From contig NZ_BMGR01000004.1 of NCBI RefSeq assembly GCF_014640295.1, forward strand, positions 124,001 to 188,000: DNA of 64,000 nt. The letters run 5' to 3'. The translations under genes were made by a program, and so were the position numbers. A model generated the notes under the pieces. That model was not told the origin of the DNA, did no database searches, and was given only the letters and a program-made list of their open reading frames with translations. The stretch comes from Paenibacillus abyssi (lineage in GTDB: Bacteria > Bacillota > Bacilli > Paenibacillales > Paenibacillaceae). Below, piece by piece: positions 33,172 to 41,789 of this stretch (its first letter is position 1; each line of letters begins with the position of its first letter).

Positions 33172-34356
33172 CTACGGTTTAAAAATATATTTGTTCCAAT
33201 TCTCCACGCACGTATCCAGTGAAAAATGCTGTCTGGCCGCAGCTTCTGCATTTTCTTTGATGCGATGCCTCATCTCCGGATCCTCAATTAACTTCCTGAT
33301 CCCTTCATACCAGCCTTCCTCCGTGTGTGGAGCGAGGTATCCTGTTTCCCCATGGGTGACCCAAGGCGTGTAGACAGGCGATTTGGAATAGATCCCCGGA
33401 ATTTGGCATGCCGCATATTCGCGAAATTTGTTATTCGTCTTGCTGTTATTAAAAGAATGATTATGAAGCGGGGCCAGACCAATATCCCAAGTGCATTGTT
33501 TGAGCTTCCTGATAAAGCTTCTGTAGTCCATGCCCCCCTCTTCATAAGATACGCTCGGATGACCTTCTAATGAGGCAGGAACAAACCCGAAAAACTCCAG
33601 CCTTACAAATCCTCCATAGTAATCAAGTATTTTTTTCAATGCTGGAATGACAGGAGCAAAATCCTCCTCTTTAACGCCGCCTTCATACCCGATAACCACC
33701 TGCATATCATTCCGCTCATCTTTTGACTGTTGATCAATCCAGGCAAAATCTACGCTACCCGGAAAATAAACCACATTGTTGTTATACCGCTTCTGTATAT
33801 ATTCACCGAGCTCCAAGGCATCGACTTTCACCGTTTTTGCGTTTTTCAAAAACTTGATGAACGTTTCGCGGCGCTCAGGTTCGCAATAGTAGAGACCGAC
33901 CGGGGTGCCGGGATCCATCTCCAGAAAATTATCGTCAATCACATATACCGTCTGTTTCCTTAATTGATGCGCCAGCTCCATCAGCGTATAGGCTGCCGGC
34001 TCAACATTGCGCACAAACACAACCGTATTCGCTGCTGCAATCATCTCTTTGCTGACTTCATCTTCGCCCATAACTTCAAAATTGAAATTCCCGCGGTTTT
34101 TCAGCTCATTGAATGGTTGGATAACGCCAATATCCAGTGAAGGGATAAATCCGGCCGCGATGACCAGCACATCAGCCTTGGTTCGTTCTGCGATTGCTGT
34201 TGTATTGCTGGACAGGGCATCTGCGCGCCCTTGTTGAAAGCCGTCTGCTTTTCCCCGCTCAAAGCCTGCGATATGCCCCCTTTGGTAAGCGCTAATACGG
34301 ACGGGTTGCTGCTTTCTCCTTTTTGCGGCGGGCCTTTGTTTTTTTCTCAGAGCCAT
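33172..34356 (-). CDS. GT-B glycosyltransferase with basic/GX3 N-terminal tag
   Basis: 394 residues. Residues 1-20 are Lys/Arg-rich (ALRKKQRPAAKRRKQQ). Residues 24-47 form a GX3 helix with Gly at 27, 31, 35, 39 and 43 and Phe at 32 and 40. After a short linker the glycosyltransferase domain begins near 62 (DVLVIAAGFIPSLDIG), with the same VYVIDDNF, FPGSVDFAW, IGYEGGV and TNNKFREYAACQIPGIYSKS motifs as its paralogue at 32.1 kb. The paralogue lacks the tag, showing that the tag is an added module rather than part of the catalytic fold. Part of the long leftward operon. Confidence 0.78.
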   Translation of the reverse strand: MALRKKQRPAAKRRKQQPVRISAYQRGHIAGFERGKADGFQQGRADALSSNTTAIAERTKADVLVIAAGFIPSLDIGVIQPFNELKNRGNFNFEVMGEDEVSKEMIAAANTVVFVRNVEPAAYTLMELAHQLRKQTVYVIDDNFLEMDPGTPVGLYYCEPERRETFIKFLKNAKTVKVDALELGEYIQKRYNNNVVYFPGSVDFAWIDQQSKDERNDMQVVIGYEGGVKEEDFAPVIPALKKILDYYGGFVRLEFFGFVPASLEGHPSVSYEEGGMDYRSFIRKLKQCTWDIGLAPLHNHSFNNSKTNNKFREYAACQIPGIYSKSPVYTPWVTHGETGYLAPHTEEGWYEGIRKLIEDPEMRHRIKENAEAAARQHFSLDTCVENWNKYIFKP

Positions 34357-34362
34357 CCCGTA

Positions 34363-34635
34363 TCATTCTCCCTTATAGGCTTCTTGATGGCCGGCTTGCA
34401 ACCCCTCGGCATAGCCGACATCGAATCCTTCATTGTATGCCTCGTCAAACCCTGCATCATAAGCTTTATTGTAAGAGACGTTTTGTTTTACCGGTATTTT
34501 TCTGCGTTTAAACGTTGTTCTTCTTCCTCTTTTGGTTATTTTTTTCACTGTCGTTTTCGTGCCGTTTCTTGTTATTGTTTTTCTGCCGCCGGCCGCCTTT
34601 GCAGGCACATCAGCGGATTTTTTCCGTTTTATCAT
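34363..34635 (-). CDS. Stand-alone basic/GX3 tag protein (90 aa)
   Basis: 90 residues with no enzyme domain. Residues 1-50 are strongly basic (KRKK, RKTITRNGTKTTVKKITKRG, TFKRRKIPVK). Residues 55-88 form a regular 4-residue repeat with small residues at 58, 62, 66, 70, 74, 78, 82, 86 and Tyr/Phe/Leu/His at the next position of each (for example GFDVGYAEGLQAG). On a helix this puts a Gly/Ala-plus-aromatic stripe along one face. GAGGAGG precedes the ATG and the gene lies between two tagged glycosyltransferase genes at short spacing, so I consider it real. It could be an adaptor or scaffold for the tagged enzymes (inference). Confidence 0.75.
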   Translation of the reverse strand: MIKRKKSADVPAKAAGGRKTITRNGTKTTVKKITKRGRRTTFKRRKIPVKQNVSYNKAYDAGFDEAYNEGFDVGYAEGLQAGHQEAYKGE

Positions 34636-34657
34636 TTGTCGCGCCTCCTCAAAGGGT

Positions 34658-35989
34658 TTATAGATTATCAGCCTTAATTACCGGAGGAGCAATGATGGGA
34701 GGCCCCTCCTCATCGATATTCAGCTCATGCTGATCAATTATCTGCTGTGCATACAGATCTAGCTGCCAGGAAGCTAATGCCTGGTGATTCATAAAACGAT
34801 GGAGCTTCTTCCCTTTGCGCTGATAGACCGCCCCGCTTTCCGCTTTCACGAGCCTGCCTTCGGCCATGTCATTTGACTGGGATGGCGTGCGCAAAGCTTG
34901 AATGCGCCGTTTCACTTCTTCCGCGGAGATCCCTGCGCCCAGCTCCCAATTGCGCAGATCGATTTGGGAAACGCGAACCGCCAGCAGGCCGCCGCTGCCG
35001 TTAATCGGGGATCTCTTCCCATTCTCTACCCAGTACATCGTTGAACCGGCTCCCTGCACAGTCACACAGGTTGGATACGAATCAACCGTCCGAAGCGTTA
35101 AACCGTTCATCTTCGGCAGCCAATCAAGAGATAACAATCCGTTCGGATCAACCCACTTATTGGCATAAAACGAAAGATTCTTCTCATACACCTGGTTAAA
35201 TCGATCGTTTAATGATTTCATGCTTACGCTGCCGTAATGATGAATAAACGTATCCTTGGCGATCACTAGCTGCAAACCGAGCAGCCGGGCACGAAGCCCG
35301 TAATCGTCATCTTCACAATTGCCGATCTCAAACCCCTCGTCAAAATAACCTAGCCGGTTAAAAACATCCCGCTTAAGTAACATGCAAAAACCCGTCAATC
35401 TGCCTATTATGGTCCACCGCTCTGGATTGGATTGATTGTAGCTGTTGGCAAACTGCTGCATTTCCGTCATATTCGTATAGCTGATACCGATTAATTGATC
35501 CCCGCTGATGTAATTGGTGACCGGCCCGACAATTCCAAATCGCGGATTGCTGTGCAGACAGGCGAGCAGATTCGACAGCCAATGCGGGGTAACCACCGAA
35601 TCGTTGTTTAAAATCATCAATGTCGATCCTCTTGCCATCATGAGACCTTGGTTCACCGCTCCCGCAAAGCCCAGATTCTCTTTGTTGATCCGGAAACGGA
35701 GACCTCCGGCAGCCTTAAGATAATCCGCTGTACCGTCAACCGATGCATTATCGATAATAATCAGTTCATATGGCTCCGGAGTATAACGAACAATGCTCTC
35801 GATGCATTCTTTCAGATATAACAGCTGGTTATAGGTTGGTATAATGATACTCGTGCCGTCGAACGGTATGCTGTAGCCCGCGGCTCCCTCCAGTTTTCCG
35901 CGGCTGTAGCCGTCATGATAACCTTTGTTGAACCCTTTGTTATATCCATCGTTATAGCCGTCCGCCCGCTTCACCGCCTTGTTCATCAT
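34658..35989 (-). CDS. Tagged GT2 glycosyltransferase with C-terminal repeat domain
   Basis: 443 residues. An N-terminal GX3 tag at 11-35 (GYNDGYNKGFNKGYHDGY, Gly at every fourth position) precedes a GT-A, GT2 domain (TSIIIPTYNQLLYL, IIIDNASVDGTADYL, LNNDSVV as the DxD-like site, NCEDDDYGLRARL). After about residue 290 comes a C-terminal region with two related units (MYWVENGKRSPIN and VYQRKGKKLHRFMN), probably a small beta-rich binding module, then a Pro-rich tail. Its start overlaps the upstream stop by ATGA. Likely adds sugar to a spore-surface glycan or protein (inference). Confidence 0.83.
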   Translation of the reverse strand: MMNKAVKRADGYNDGYNKGFNKGYHDGYSRGKLEGAAGYSIPFDGTSIIIPTYNQLLYLKECIESIVRYTPEPYELIIIDNASVDGTADYLKAAGGLRFRINKENLGFAGAVNQGLMMARGSTLMILNNDSVVTPHWLSNLLACLHSNPRFGIVGPVTNYISGDQLIGISYTNMTEMQQFANSYNQSNPERWTIIGRLTGFCMLLKRDVFNRLGYFDEGFEIGNCEDDDYGLRARLLGLQLVIAKDTFIHHYGSVSMKSLNDRFNQVYEKNLSFYANKWVDPNGLLSLDWLPKMNGLTLRTVDSYPTCVTVQGAGSTMYWVENGKRSPINGSGGLLAVRVSQIDLRNWELGAGISAEEVKRRIQALRTPSQSNDMAEGRLVKAESGAVYQRKGKKLHRFMNHQALASWQLDLYAQQIIDQHELNIDEEGPPIIAPPVIKADNL

Positions 35990-37050
35990 AAGACTGCTTC
36001 CCCTTTGACAAAAGAATCCGCCAGATGCCCGAAGTCGATGGCGACCTTACCAAGCTCGGTCGCAATCCGCTGCACAATAATGACAGCCGGGATACCCGCT
36101 CCGACGAGCGCAATATCAAATTCATGAACCGATAGCTCATTCATCACCCGCGGGATATCCAACATCCCATGTACAGGTGCGATAACACCAGTCACATGGA
36201 TGCCGCTGCCCGATAACACCTGTGAAAGGCCGGGCGCGGTATTGCCGATTACCAGGACACGGCGGCCGGCAAGAATGCTCCTCAGATAGCCTTCCAAATA
36301 CAACGAGTAGTTAATTGTCGATTGGGTCAGCTGCAGCTTGCGGTAATCGATGCCGTGAGCTTTCAATACGGCAAATGCAAGCGGCTGAAAATTCGGCAGC
36401 CTCAACTTTGGGATGCCGACAATGTCCGCTTTTTCCACAGCCTTTACCAGCTGATCCCTGGCCGCCAGATCCGGTATATGAATTCCCGCATAGCTTAGAA
36501 AGTGGCCTTCCTTCCGTACCTGTTCTTCATTCATTATCACTTCCTGCGCTAATGTGATTAACTCTCCGTCTCCGAGTCGAACGACCGACAACGGCTGGCG
36601 TGAATCCAAAGCGCTCTTTATCTGTCCGGCGACATCCGTTGCGCTAAGCAGAGGATAACGATGAGAATGCAGCTCCCTCACACCGGCCTCAATAATCTGC
36701 CCAATCGAAAGTTCGGGCAGAATATCCGATTCAGGCAGCAATGCATCCACAATCCCATCCCCTCCGTCATAGAGCCCCCTCTTATACTCATCCTCGGAGC
36801 CGCTGAACCGCTCCTTCCTGATAAGGGCAGGCACAGCCGCCTGGGCCGACTTGCGCATGGCTTCGTCATAGCCGGCATCAAAGCCCTGGTTGAAGGAAAC
36901 AGCCGCTTGCTCCAGCAGCTTCTGTCGGTATGTGTTTAGGCCAAGCGGCCTTTTGAGCGCTGTTCTCCTTTTCTTGGAGCTTTGTTTATGGAAACGTTTG
37001 GGGGCTATCTTTTTTTTTGTTTTATTTAATCGCTGCGCAATGGTTATCAC
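35986..37050 (-). CDS. Tagged GT-D fold glycosyltransferase domain protein (DUF1792-like)
   Basis: 354 residues. Residues 8-34 are Lys/Arg-rich (KKKIAPKRFHKQSSKKRR), followed by a short GX3 tag (FNQGFDAGYDEA, 53-64). The catalytic part (about 130-350) has the RLGDGEL motif of the GT-D fold family first seen in streptococcal DUF1792 proteins, and GRRVLVIGNTAPGLSQVLSG. The start is a GTG with an extended match to the anti-SD region that is unusually close, so the true start could be a few codons away. GT-D enzymes transfer glucose onto glycoprotein glycans in streptococcal adhesins, which fits a glycoprotein role here. Confidence 0.78.
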   Translation of the reverse strand: MITIAQRLNKTKKKIAPKRFHKQSSKKRRTALKRPLGLNTYRQKLLEQAAVSFNQGFDAGYDEAMRKSAQAAVPALIRKERFSGSEDEYKRGLYDGGDGIVDALLPESDILPELSIGQIIEAGVRELHSHRYPLLSATDVAGQIKSALDSRQPLSVVRLGDGELITLAQEVIMNEEQVRKEGHFLSYAGIHIPDLAARDQLVKAVEKADIVGIPKLRLPNFQPLAFAVLKAHGIDYRKLQLTQSTINYSLYLEGYLRSILAGRRVLVIGNTAPGLSQVLSGSGIHVTGVIAPVHGMLDIPRVMNELSVHEFDIALVGAGIPAVIIVQRIATELGKVAIDFGHLADSFVKGEAVL

Positions 37051-37131
37051 CCCATCTTACTCATAAAATCAATATATTCTTCACCCTATTTTAAGAAACG
37101 GGTACAGCCATCCATTTTGTCCTGCCGAAGG

Positions 37132-38235
37132 TTATGGAAATAGGATTGATAACATCTCGCCCAGCCTTTTTCGGTACGTATGATCCTTCCTCGTCCTCAT
37201 AAATCCCCCCAGTGCGACACGCTGCCGCTCTTCTTCATGGCGTAAATAATAATCAATTTTCTGAATCAGCTCATCATCGGAAACGTAGGTGTCTATTTCA
37301 GTGCCCGGATGATATAAATGATGCATATCCTGACGGATGTCCGATAATTGAAGCGTGCCGCAGCCGGAAATTTCGAAGGTTCTCGGATTAACGGAAACAG
37401 CCGGGATTTTTCGGCTGTTGGCATTAAGCGTCTCATCGTCAAAGGCACGGTGAAGGTTGATGACAATTTTCGCTCCGTTGTAATAGCTGGCTGTCTCCTC
37501 CGGGCTCAACCAGTCGCCCAGCTTTATTTTGTCAGCGAGAAGATCATAGTTTTTGAGCCGGTCCCACCACCATCCAGCGATCATCACTTTCCGTTGTGCC
37601 AAAATCGGAGTTAATCGATCCACTAATTCGACCCGATTCCAAAAAGCCGTACCGATAAAGCAGATATCGGACTGGCGGGAGGTAGGCACCCGTTTCGGGT
37701 GAAATACGGCCGGGTTAACTGCGAACGGTAAATAATAAACTTGCTCACAGCCCAACTGCCGGTAAAAAGGCAAGCAGTTCAACTCAAGCGTAAACACATA
37801 ATCGTAGCGGGGAGCTATTGCAATCGTCCAATCCGTATAATAAGGATCGTCCGTAAACCAGACGGCAGTCTTGAATCCGGCCTGCCGAAGCTGAGCGACT
37901 TTCTCAGCAGGCAGCACAACGCCGTTAAGAACGAGCACAAGATCCGGTCTGACGTTTCCTGCGATCATTGCAACATCGTCTGATGGACTGGCGACCGTTA
38001 GGTAACGCACCAGCCCTGCCAATCCTTCGATTACAGCCTGATCCAGCGCCGGATACGGGACGCCGATTCCGGCCGTAACATATAGAACGCGGATATCACG
38101 CCGTGCAGGTTCTTCTAATGCAGGAAGCCCTTTAAGGACAGCATCGTATAAGCCAATCCGGTAACCGTCACTGCGTCCCTGGCGAAAACCGGCATCCTGC
38201 CCTTCTCTCCTTGCCGATTGTTCCGGGAGATTCAT
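37132..38235 (-). CDS. CgeB-like glycosyltransferase with GX3 tag
   Basis: 367 residues. N-terminal GX3 tag at 12-32 (Gly at 12, 16, 20, 24, 28; Ala at 32; GFRQGRSDGYRIG). The rest is a CgeB-family protein: VWFTDDPYYTDW, LPFAVNPAVFHP, SDICFIGTAFWNRV, and the C-terminal VNPRTFEISGCGTLQLSD-like donor region. CgeB is made late in the Bacillus mother cell under sigma-K/GerE control and is needed for maturation of the outermost spore layer. This is one of the strongest arguments for a spore-surface role of the locus. Coupled by ATGA to the nucleotidyltransferase gene. Confidence 0.85.
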   Translation of the reverse strand: MNLPEQSARREGQDAGFRQGRSDGYRIGLYDAVLKGLPALEEPARRDIRVLYVTAGIGVPYPALDQAVIEGLAGLVRYLTVASPSDDVAMIAGNVRPDLVLVLNGVVLPAEKVAQLRQAGFKTAVWFTDDPYYTDWTIAIAPRYDYVFTLELNCLPFYRQLGCEQVYYLPFAVNPAVFHPKRVPTSRQSDICFIGTAFWNRVELVDRLTPILAQRKVMIAGWWWDRLKNYDLLADKIKLGDWLSPEETASYYNGAKIVINLHRAFDDETLNANSRKIPAVSVNPRTFEISGCGTLQLSDIRQDMHHLYHPGTEIDTYVSDDELIQKIDYYLRHEEERQRVALGGFMRTRKDHTYRKRLGEMLSILFP

Positions 38236-38954
38236 TTCCTCTCACCGTCAAGCAAGCGGCCGCTAGCATAATAGAGGGAATTGAAGGTTCCCGCATCCGT
38301 CCACCAGCCGTTCAAAATATCATAGGCAAGCCGTTCTCCGGATGCATAAACATTGTTGACATCGGTAATTTCCAGCTCACCCCGCGCTGAGGGCTTTATC
38401 GTCCGAATCACATCAAACACACCGGAATCATACATATAAATCCCGGTGACGCAATAATCCGACTTCGGATTGGCCGGCTTCTCCTCGATGGATACAATTT
38501 TATTTTCCTTGATTACGGGAACCCCGTATCTTTGCGGGTCATGAACTTTTTTCAGAAGCACGCGAGCTCCTTCTTTTTGTTCTTGAAAAGCCTGCGCATA
38601 GGAGATCAAAGAATCCTCGAATAAGTTATCCCCAAGAAGCACAACGAACTTTTCACCCGGGCTGATAAAGGATTGTGCAAGGGACAACGCTTGGGCAATC
38701 CCGCCAGACTCTTCTTGTATTTTGTAGGTTAGACGAACCCCCAGTTCTTGTCCGCTGCCGAGCAGTTCAGTGAATAAACCCGCGGAATGTTTGCCGATAA
38801 TCATCAAAATGTCATCAATCTTCGCTGCCCTGAGCTTTTCGATCGCATGGCAGATCATTGGAACATGGCCAACGGGTAGAAGATGTTTATTTATAATTTT
38901 TGTTAACGGATAAAGACGGCTGCCTGTGCCTCCGGCAAGAATAGCGCCTTTCAT
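38232..38954 (-). CDS. Sugar-1-phosphate nucleotidyltransferase (RmlA/SpsI-like)
   Basis: 240 residues. Makes an NDP-sugar, probably dTDP-glucose, from the sugar 1-phosphate. Signature AGGTGSRLYPLTKIINKHLLPV at the N-terminus (first 20 positions shown in part: AGGTGSRLYPLT), LGDNLFED metal site, and EEKPANPKSDYCVTGIYMYD. This is the short RmlA form, as in SpsI of the Bacillus spore-coat polysaccharide operon. No rmlB, C or D follows, so the downstream sugar is uncertain. GAAAGGAAGGG precedes the ATG, and it overlaps cgeB-like by 4 bp. Confidence 0.88.
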   Translation of the reverse strand: MKGAILAGGTGSRLYPLTKIINKHLLPVGHVPMICHAIEKLRAAKIDDILMIIGKHSAGLFTELLGSGQELGVRLTYKIQEESGGIAQALSLAQSFISPGEKFVVLLGDNLFEDSLISYAQAFQEQKEGARVLLKKVHDPQRYGVPVIKENKIVSIEEKPANPKSDYCVTGIYMYDSGVFDVIRTIKPSARGELEITDVNNVYASGERLAYDILNGWWTDAGTFNSLYYASGRLLDGERK

Positions 38955-38978
38955 ATAACCCTTCCTTTCTGCAGAATA

Positions 38979-39710
38979 TCAATTTATATATATAGCCGGG
39001 TCGATCCCCCATTTATCGATAAACATTTGTCGATTGCGCTCAATAAGCTGCTTTACTTCCTGCTCATCCTGCTGCCCGAAGCTGGCGCTGCCATGATGAA
39101 AGACAAACACATCGCCGGCAATCATCATCCGGTATCCCGCATTCCTTGCCCGGAAGCAGTAATCGTCATCTTCGTAATGGCCAGGAGAGAATCGTTCGTC
39201 CAGCAGGCCGATCTTCTCCAGCAGCTCACGTTTAAACAGAAAACAAAACCCTACGATTCGATCCACTTTCAGCCACTTGCCCGGATCCGGTTCATTCAAT
39301 TGATTGGCCATGTCCTCCAGACTGGTAAAAGGCATGTCGATCTGCTGCCTGCCGCTTGCATAGTTGGTCAATGGTCCGACGATGCCGATGTTTTTGCGGC
39401 TGTACAAGCAATCCAGCATATTCTTCAACCAGTTCTTAGATACGAGAACATCATTGTTTAAAAGCAGCAATGTATCACCGGATGCGATTTTCAGCCCCAT
39501 ATTACACGCTTTTGGAAAACCGGCATTACTGGCCAAAGATATAAAGGTTATTTGCTCCTGCCTGCAAATATCAGCTGTTCCATCGGTAGAGCCGTTATCA
39601 ACGACGATGATTTCATACGGCTCTTCCGTATGGCGCTTAATGGTGTATATGCAATCTTTAAGCAGCTCTTTGCCGTTGTAAGTCGAGATAATGATGCTTG
39701 TTTTTTTCAT
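38979..39710 (-). CDS. GT2 family glycosyltransferase
   Basis: 243 residues. Complete GT-A, GT2 domain: TSIIISTYNGKELL at the N-terminus, VVDNGSTDGTADI, LLLNNDVLVSKNWL, and HYEDDDYCFRARNAGYRM. It closely resembles the catalytic part of the tagged GT2 at 34.7-36.0 kb but carries neither tag nor C-terminal module. I chose the ATG at 39710, with AAGGTGGAGG before it; the GTG at 39719 lies inside that ribosome site. Probably the same class of spore-surface glycan synthesis. Confidence 0.83.
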   Translation of the reverse strand: MKKTSIIISTYNGKELLKDCIYTIKRHTEEPYEIIVVDNGSTDGTADICRQEQITFISLASNAGFPKACNMGLKIASGDTLLLLNNDVLVSKNWLKNMLDCLYSRKNIGIVGPLTNYASGRQQIDMPFTSLEDMANQLNEPDPGKWLKVDRIVGFCFLFKRELLEKIGLLDERFSPGHYEDDDYCFRARNAGYRMMIAGDVFVFHHGSASFGQQDEQEVKQLIERNRQMFIDKWGIDPAIYIN

Positions 39711-39722
39711 AGCCTCCACCTT

Positions 39723-40835
39723 CTAATGCAAGGTTAGCTTTCTTTGTCTGATATGATCCGGATAAGATAGCCGTGAACCTTTTCGTTCCAAAGCCGTTTT
39801 TAACGCCTCGATGTGATCCCCGATAATCAATTCCGATACATTGTTTCTCTGGCCAACATTGCGCGTTCGCAGCCGGTTCCTTGTAATAACATCCACACTG
39901 GCTGCAGAGCCTACCTTCAATCCCATGTCAATGGCGATAACCTGCGCTTTCGGAGGAACGGCCAAATTGGCATACCCGATTTGCTGTGCCGCCTGTTTTT
40001 TCATTGCATGCGGGATTGCGGTCAGCGAATTTGCACCAAGATCGGGTCTTGACATGGAACGGTTGACGAATTCCTTAACCGTGGTGACATAATCTCTTCT
40101 GGAGAATAAGCCGAGATAAGGCGAGATATTATTCAGCGCAATATCCATCCCTTGCTCGACCGCGTCGATGAATGGAACCAGATGCTCTGCAAAAACCGGA
40201 AAATCGCCGTCAAGAAACATCAATATTTCGGATTCGGCCAACTTGGCTCCAACTGCCCGGCCGACATCGTGTCCTAACGGATGATGATAATGGACAACGG
40301 TTGCCCGGGATTGATTCCGGATGATTTCAAAACTCTCATCTGTCGAACCGTTCACGATAAAGATCATTTCATGGAGCGGCAGCCTGTGAAGCTGCTCAAT
40401 AACACTTGCAATCGTATCTTTTTCATTCATTACCGTAACAATTGCGGCAATCGTTTTATCCGATGGAACCAGTACCCAATTCGGTGTATATCCGCTTGTA
40501 TGCTTGCGGTATCCTGCCACAAATTTGGCGGCTGCCACATGATAAAACGGCCATGGCAGTCTTTTTACTGAACGATACCATCTGGTCCAGCATTCATTCA
40601 CTTTTTTCTGCGGATCCGTTTCAGATGCCTTTGACCCTTCTTCCAATAACGTACCAGCCGTAGAAGCAGCAAGCAGACCCGCTCGGAAGGCTTTCTCTCC
40701 CCAATCGATACCGGCTGCTTTCAGCGGCCTTTTAAAGCTGCGCGTCCCTTTGCCGATTCGGCTTCTCTTTGGCGATTTTCGCAATTTACGGGTCCTGCCG
40801 TTAGGCCCTCGCGTTTTTTTATTGATCATCTTCAT
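39723..40835 (-). CDS. GT2 glycosyltransferase with basic N-terminus and degenerate GX3 tag
   Basis: 370 residues. Residues 1-39 are extremely basic (RTRKLRKSPKRSRIGKG, SFKRPLK). A degenerate tag with small residues at 49, 53, 57 and 61 follows (AFRAGLLAAS). A GT2 domain begins near 128 (IAAIVTVMNEKDTIASVIEQL), with VNGSTDESFEI, HPLGHDVGRAVGA and the metal-binding FLDGDFPV. Its C-terminal half is clearly paralogous to the next upstream gene's product (SLTAIPHAM, IGDHIEALK). ATGA overlap with that gene. The RPLK segment is also seen as RPLG in the GT-D protein's basic region. Confidence 0.8.
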   Translation of the reverse strand: MKMINKKTRGPNGRTRKLRKSPKRSRIGKGTRSFKRPLKAAGIDWGEKAFRAGLLAASTAGTLLEEGSKASETDPQKKVNECWTRWYRSVKRLPWPFYHVAAAKFVAGYRKHTSGYTPNWVLVPSDKTIAAIVTVMNEKDTIASVIEQLHRLPLHEMIFIVNGSTDESFEIIRNQSRATVVHYHHPLGHDVGRAVGAKLAESEILMFLDGDFPVFAEHLVPFIDAVEQGMDIALNNISPYLGLFSRRDYVTTVKEFVNRSMSRPDLGANSLTAIPHAMKKQAAQQIGYANLAVPPKAQVIAIDMGLKVGSAASVDVITRNRLRTRNVGQRNNVSELIIGDHIEALKTALERKGSRLSYPDHIRQRKLTLH

Positions 40836-41644
40836 ACACTCTCTCTGTTTCGTGAGAGATCATACCGGTTCCCCCGCTCGCCTGATTTCGTGATGAACCA
40901 GTCAATTGCCTCCAAATGGTCACCTACGATCAATTGCTCAAGCGGATCGTTTCCTTTTCGTCTCCCCCTTCGAGGATTTGTTTTGCCAACCTCTACATAG
41001 TGAACACCCTGGACATTCAATCCGTTATATAATGCTATGGCCTGAGCCTTAGGTGGAATAGCCAACTGCTCGCTCCCGATCAAATCTCTTGCTCTTCGGC
41101 TGATTGCATGGGGAATCGTCGTCATGGAGGCGCCCTTCAAATCGGGATTCGAGACGATGATGTTCAGCGTATGTTTTGCCAGGATGACACTGTGTACGTG
41201 CTGTTTATCTGTTGGTCCGAGGTACTTATTCAACGCCACATCCACGCCGTTGTTCACCGCTTTAATCAGGGGGACCAAATCCCGGGTCGGTATGATAATG
41301 TCTCCATCCGTAAACAGCAGAATTTCCCCTTTGGCCTCCCTGGCTCCAATGCTTCTACCCACATCATGGCCTAGCGGATGGTCATAGCGAATTACTCTCG
41401 CACCGATTTTTTGTGCCAACTCTGCCGAACCGTCAGTGGATCCATTGGCCACTACGATGACCTCCGTCTCCGGATGCACCCGATAAGCATGGCGGATGAC
41501 TGCCGCGATCGTTCTTCGCTCGTTCATAACAGGGATGATCACAGATACTTTAGGGGATTCTGAATTCTTGATCGTATACAAATAGCTTTGGATCCTCTTT
41601 CTTTTTCCGGGCTTCATATGACTTTGTTTCGGCATGTTTCTCAC
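40832..41644 (-). CDS. GT2 family glycosyltransferase, tandem paralogue
   Basis: 270 residues. GT-A, GT2 domain: VSVIIPVMNERRTIAAVIRHA, VVANGSTDGSAELAQ, HPLGHDVGRSIGA and DxD site FTDGDIII; C-terminal SMTTIPHAISRRA and IVGDHLEAIDWF match the downstream paralogue. The N-terminus is short and basic (KQSHMKPGKRKRIQ) without GX3 repeats. It is the first gene of its transcript, with a sigma-K-like promoter upstream at 41679-41706. Confidence 0.83.
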   Translation of the reverse strand: MRNMPKQSHMKPGKRKRIQSYLYTIKNSESPKVSVIIPVMNERRTIAAVIRHAYRVHPETEVIVVANGSTDGSAELAQKIGARVIRYDHPLGHDVGRSIGAREAKGEILLFTDGDIIIPTRDLVPLIKAVNNGVDVALNKYLGPTDKQHVHSVILAKHTLNIIVSNPDLKGASMTTIPHAISRRARDLIGSEQLAIPPKAQAIALYNGLNVQGVHYVEVGKTNPRRGRRKGNDPLEQLIVGDHLEAIDWFITKSGERGNRYDLSRNRESV

Positions 41645-41678
41645 CTGCCTAATAAAGATTTAAGAAGTGTGCTACATT

Positions 41679-41706
41679 CAGTTTATGTACTGGTTGTTTA
41701 TCTGTA
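41679..41706 (-). promoter_or_regulatory. Sigma-K-like promoter before the GT2 tandem
   Basis: Leftward TACA (41703-41706 complement), 15-bp spacer, CATAAACTG (41679-41687 complement). It has AC at -35 and CATAnnnT at -10, one base short of the usual 16-bp spacing. Confidence 0.4.
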
Positions 41707-41718
41707 ACGGCATTCGTA

Positions 41719-41788
41719 CCAGGAGGGGAAAATAGGGATGGCCTCTAACCGCTATCGAACTCGGCCACTCCCCATTCCCTCCCTCTAT
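41719..41788 (-). terminator. Large imperfect hairpin after the CotS-like gene
   Basis: On the minus strand GGGAGGGAATGGGGAGTGGCC pairs imperfectly with a pyrimidine-rich arm ending GGCCATCCCTATTTTCCCC around a 19-nt loop (first arm shown minus its last base would still pair). It begins right at the stop codon. No U-tract follows, so it could also be a processing or attenuation hairpin. Confidence 0.35.
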
Positions 41789-41789
41789 T

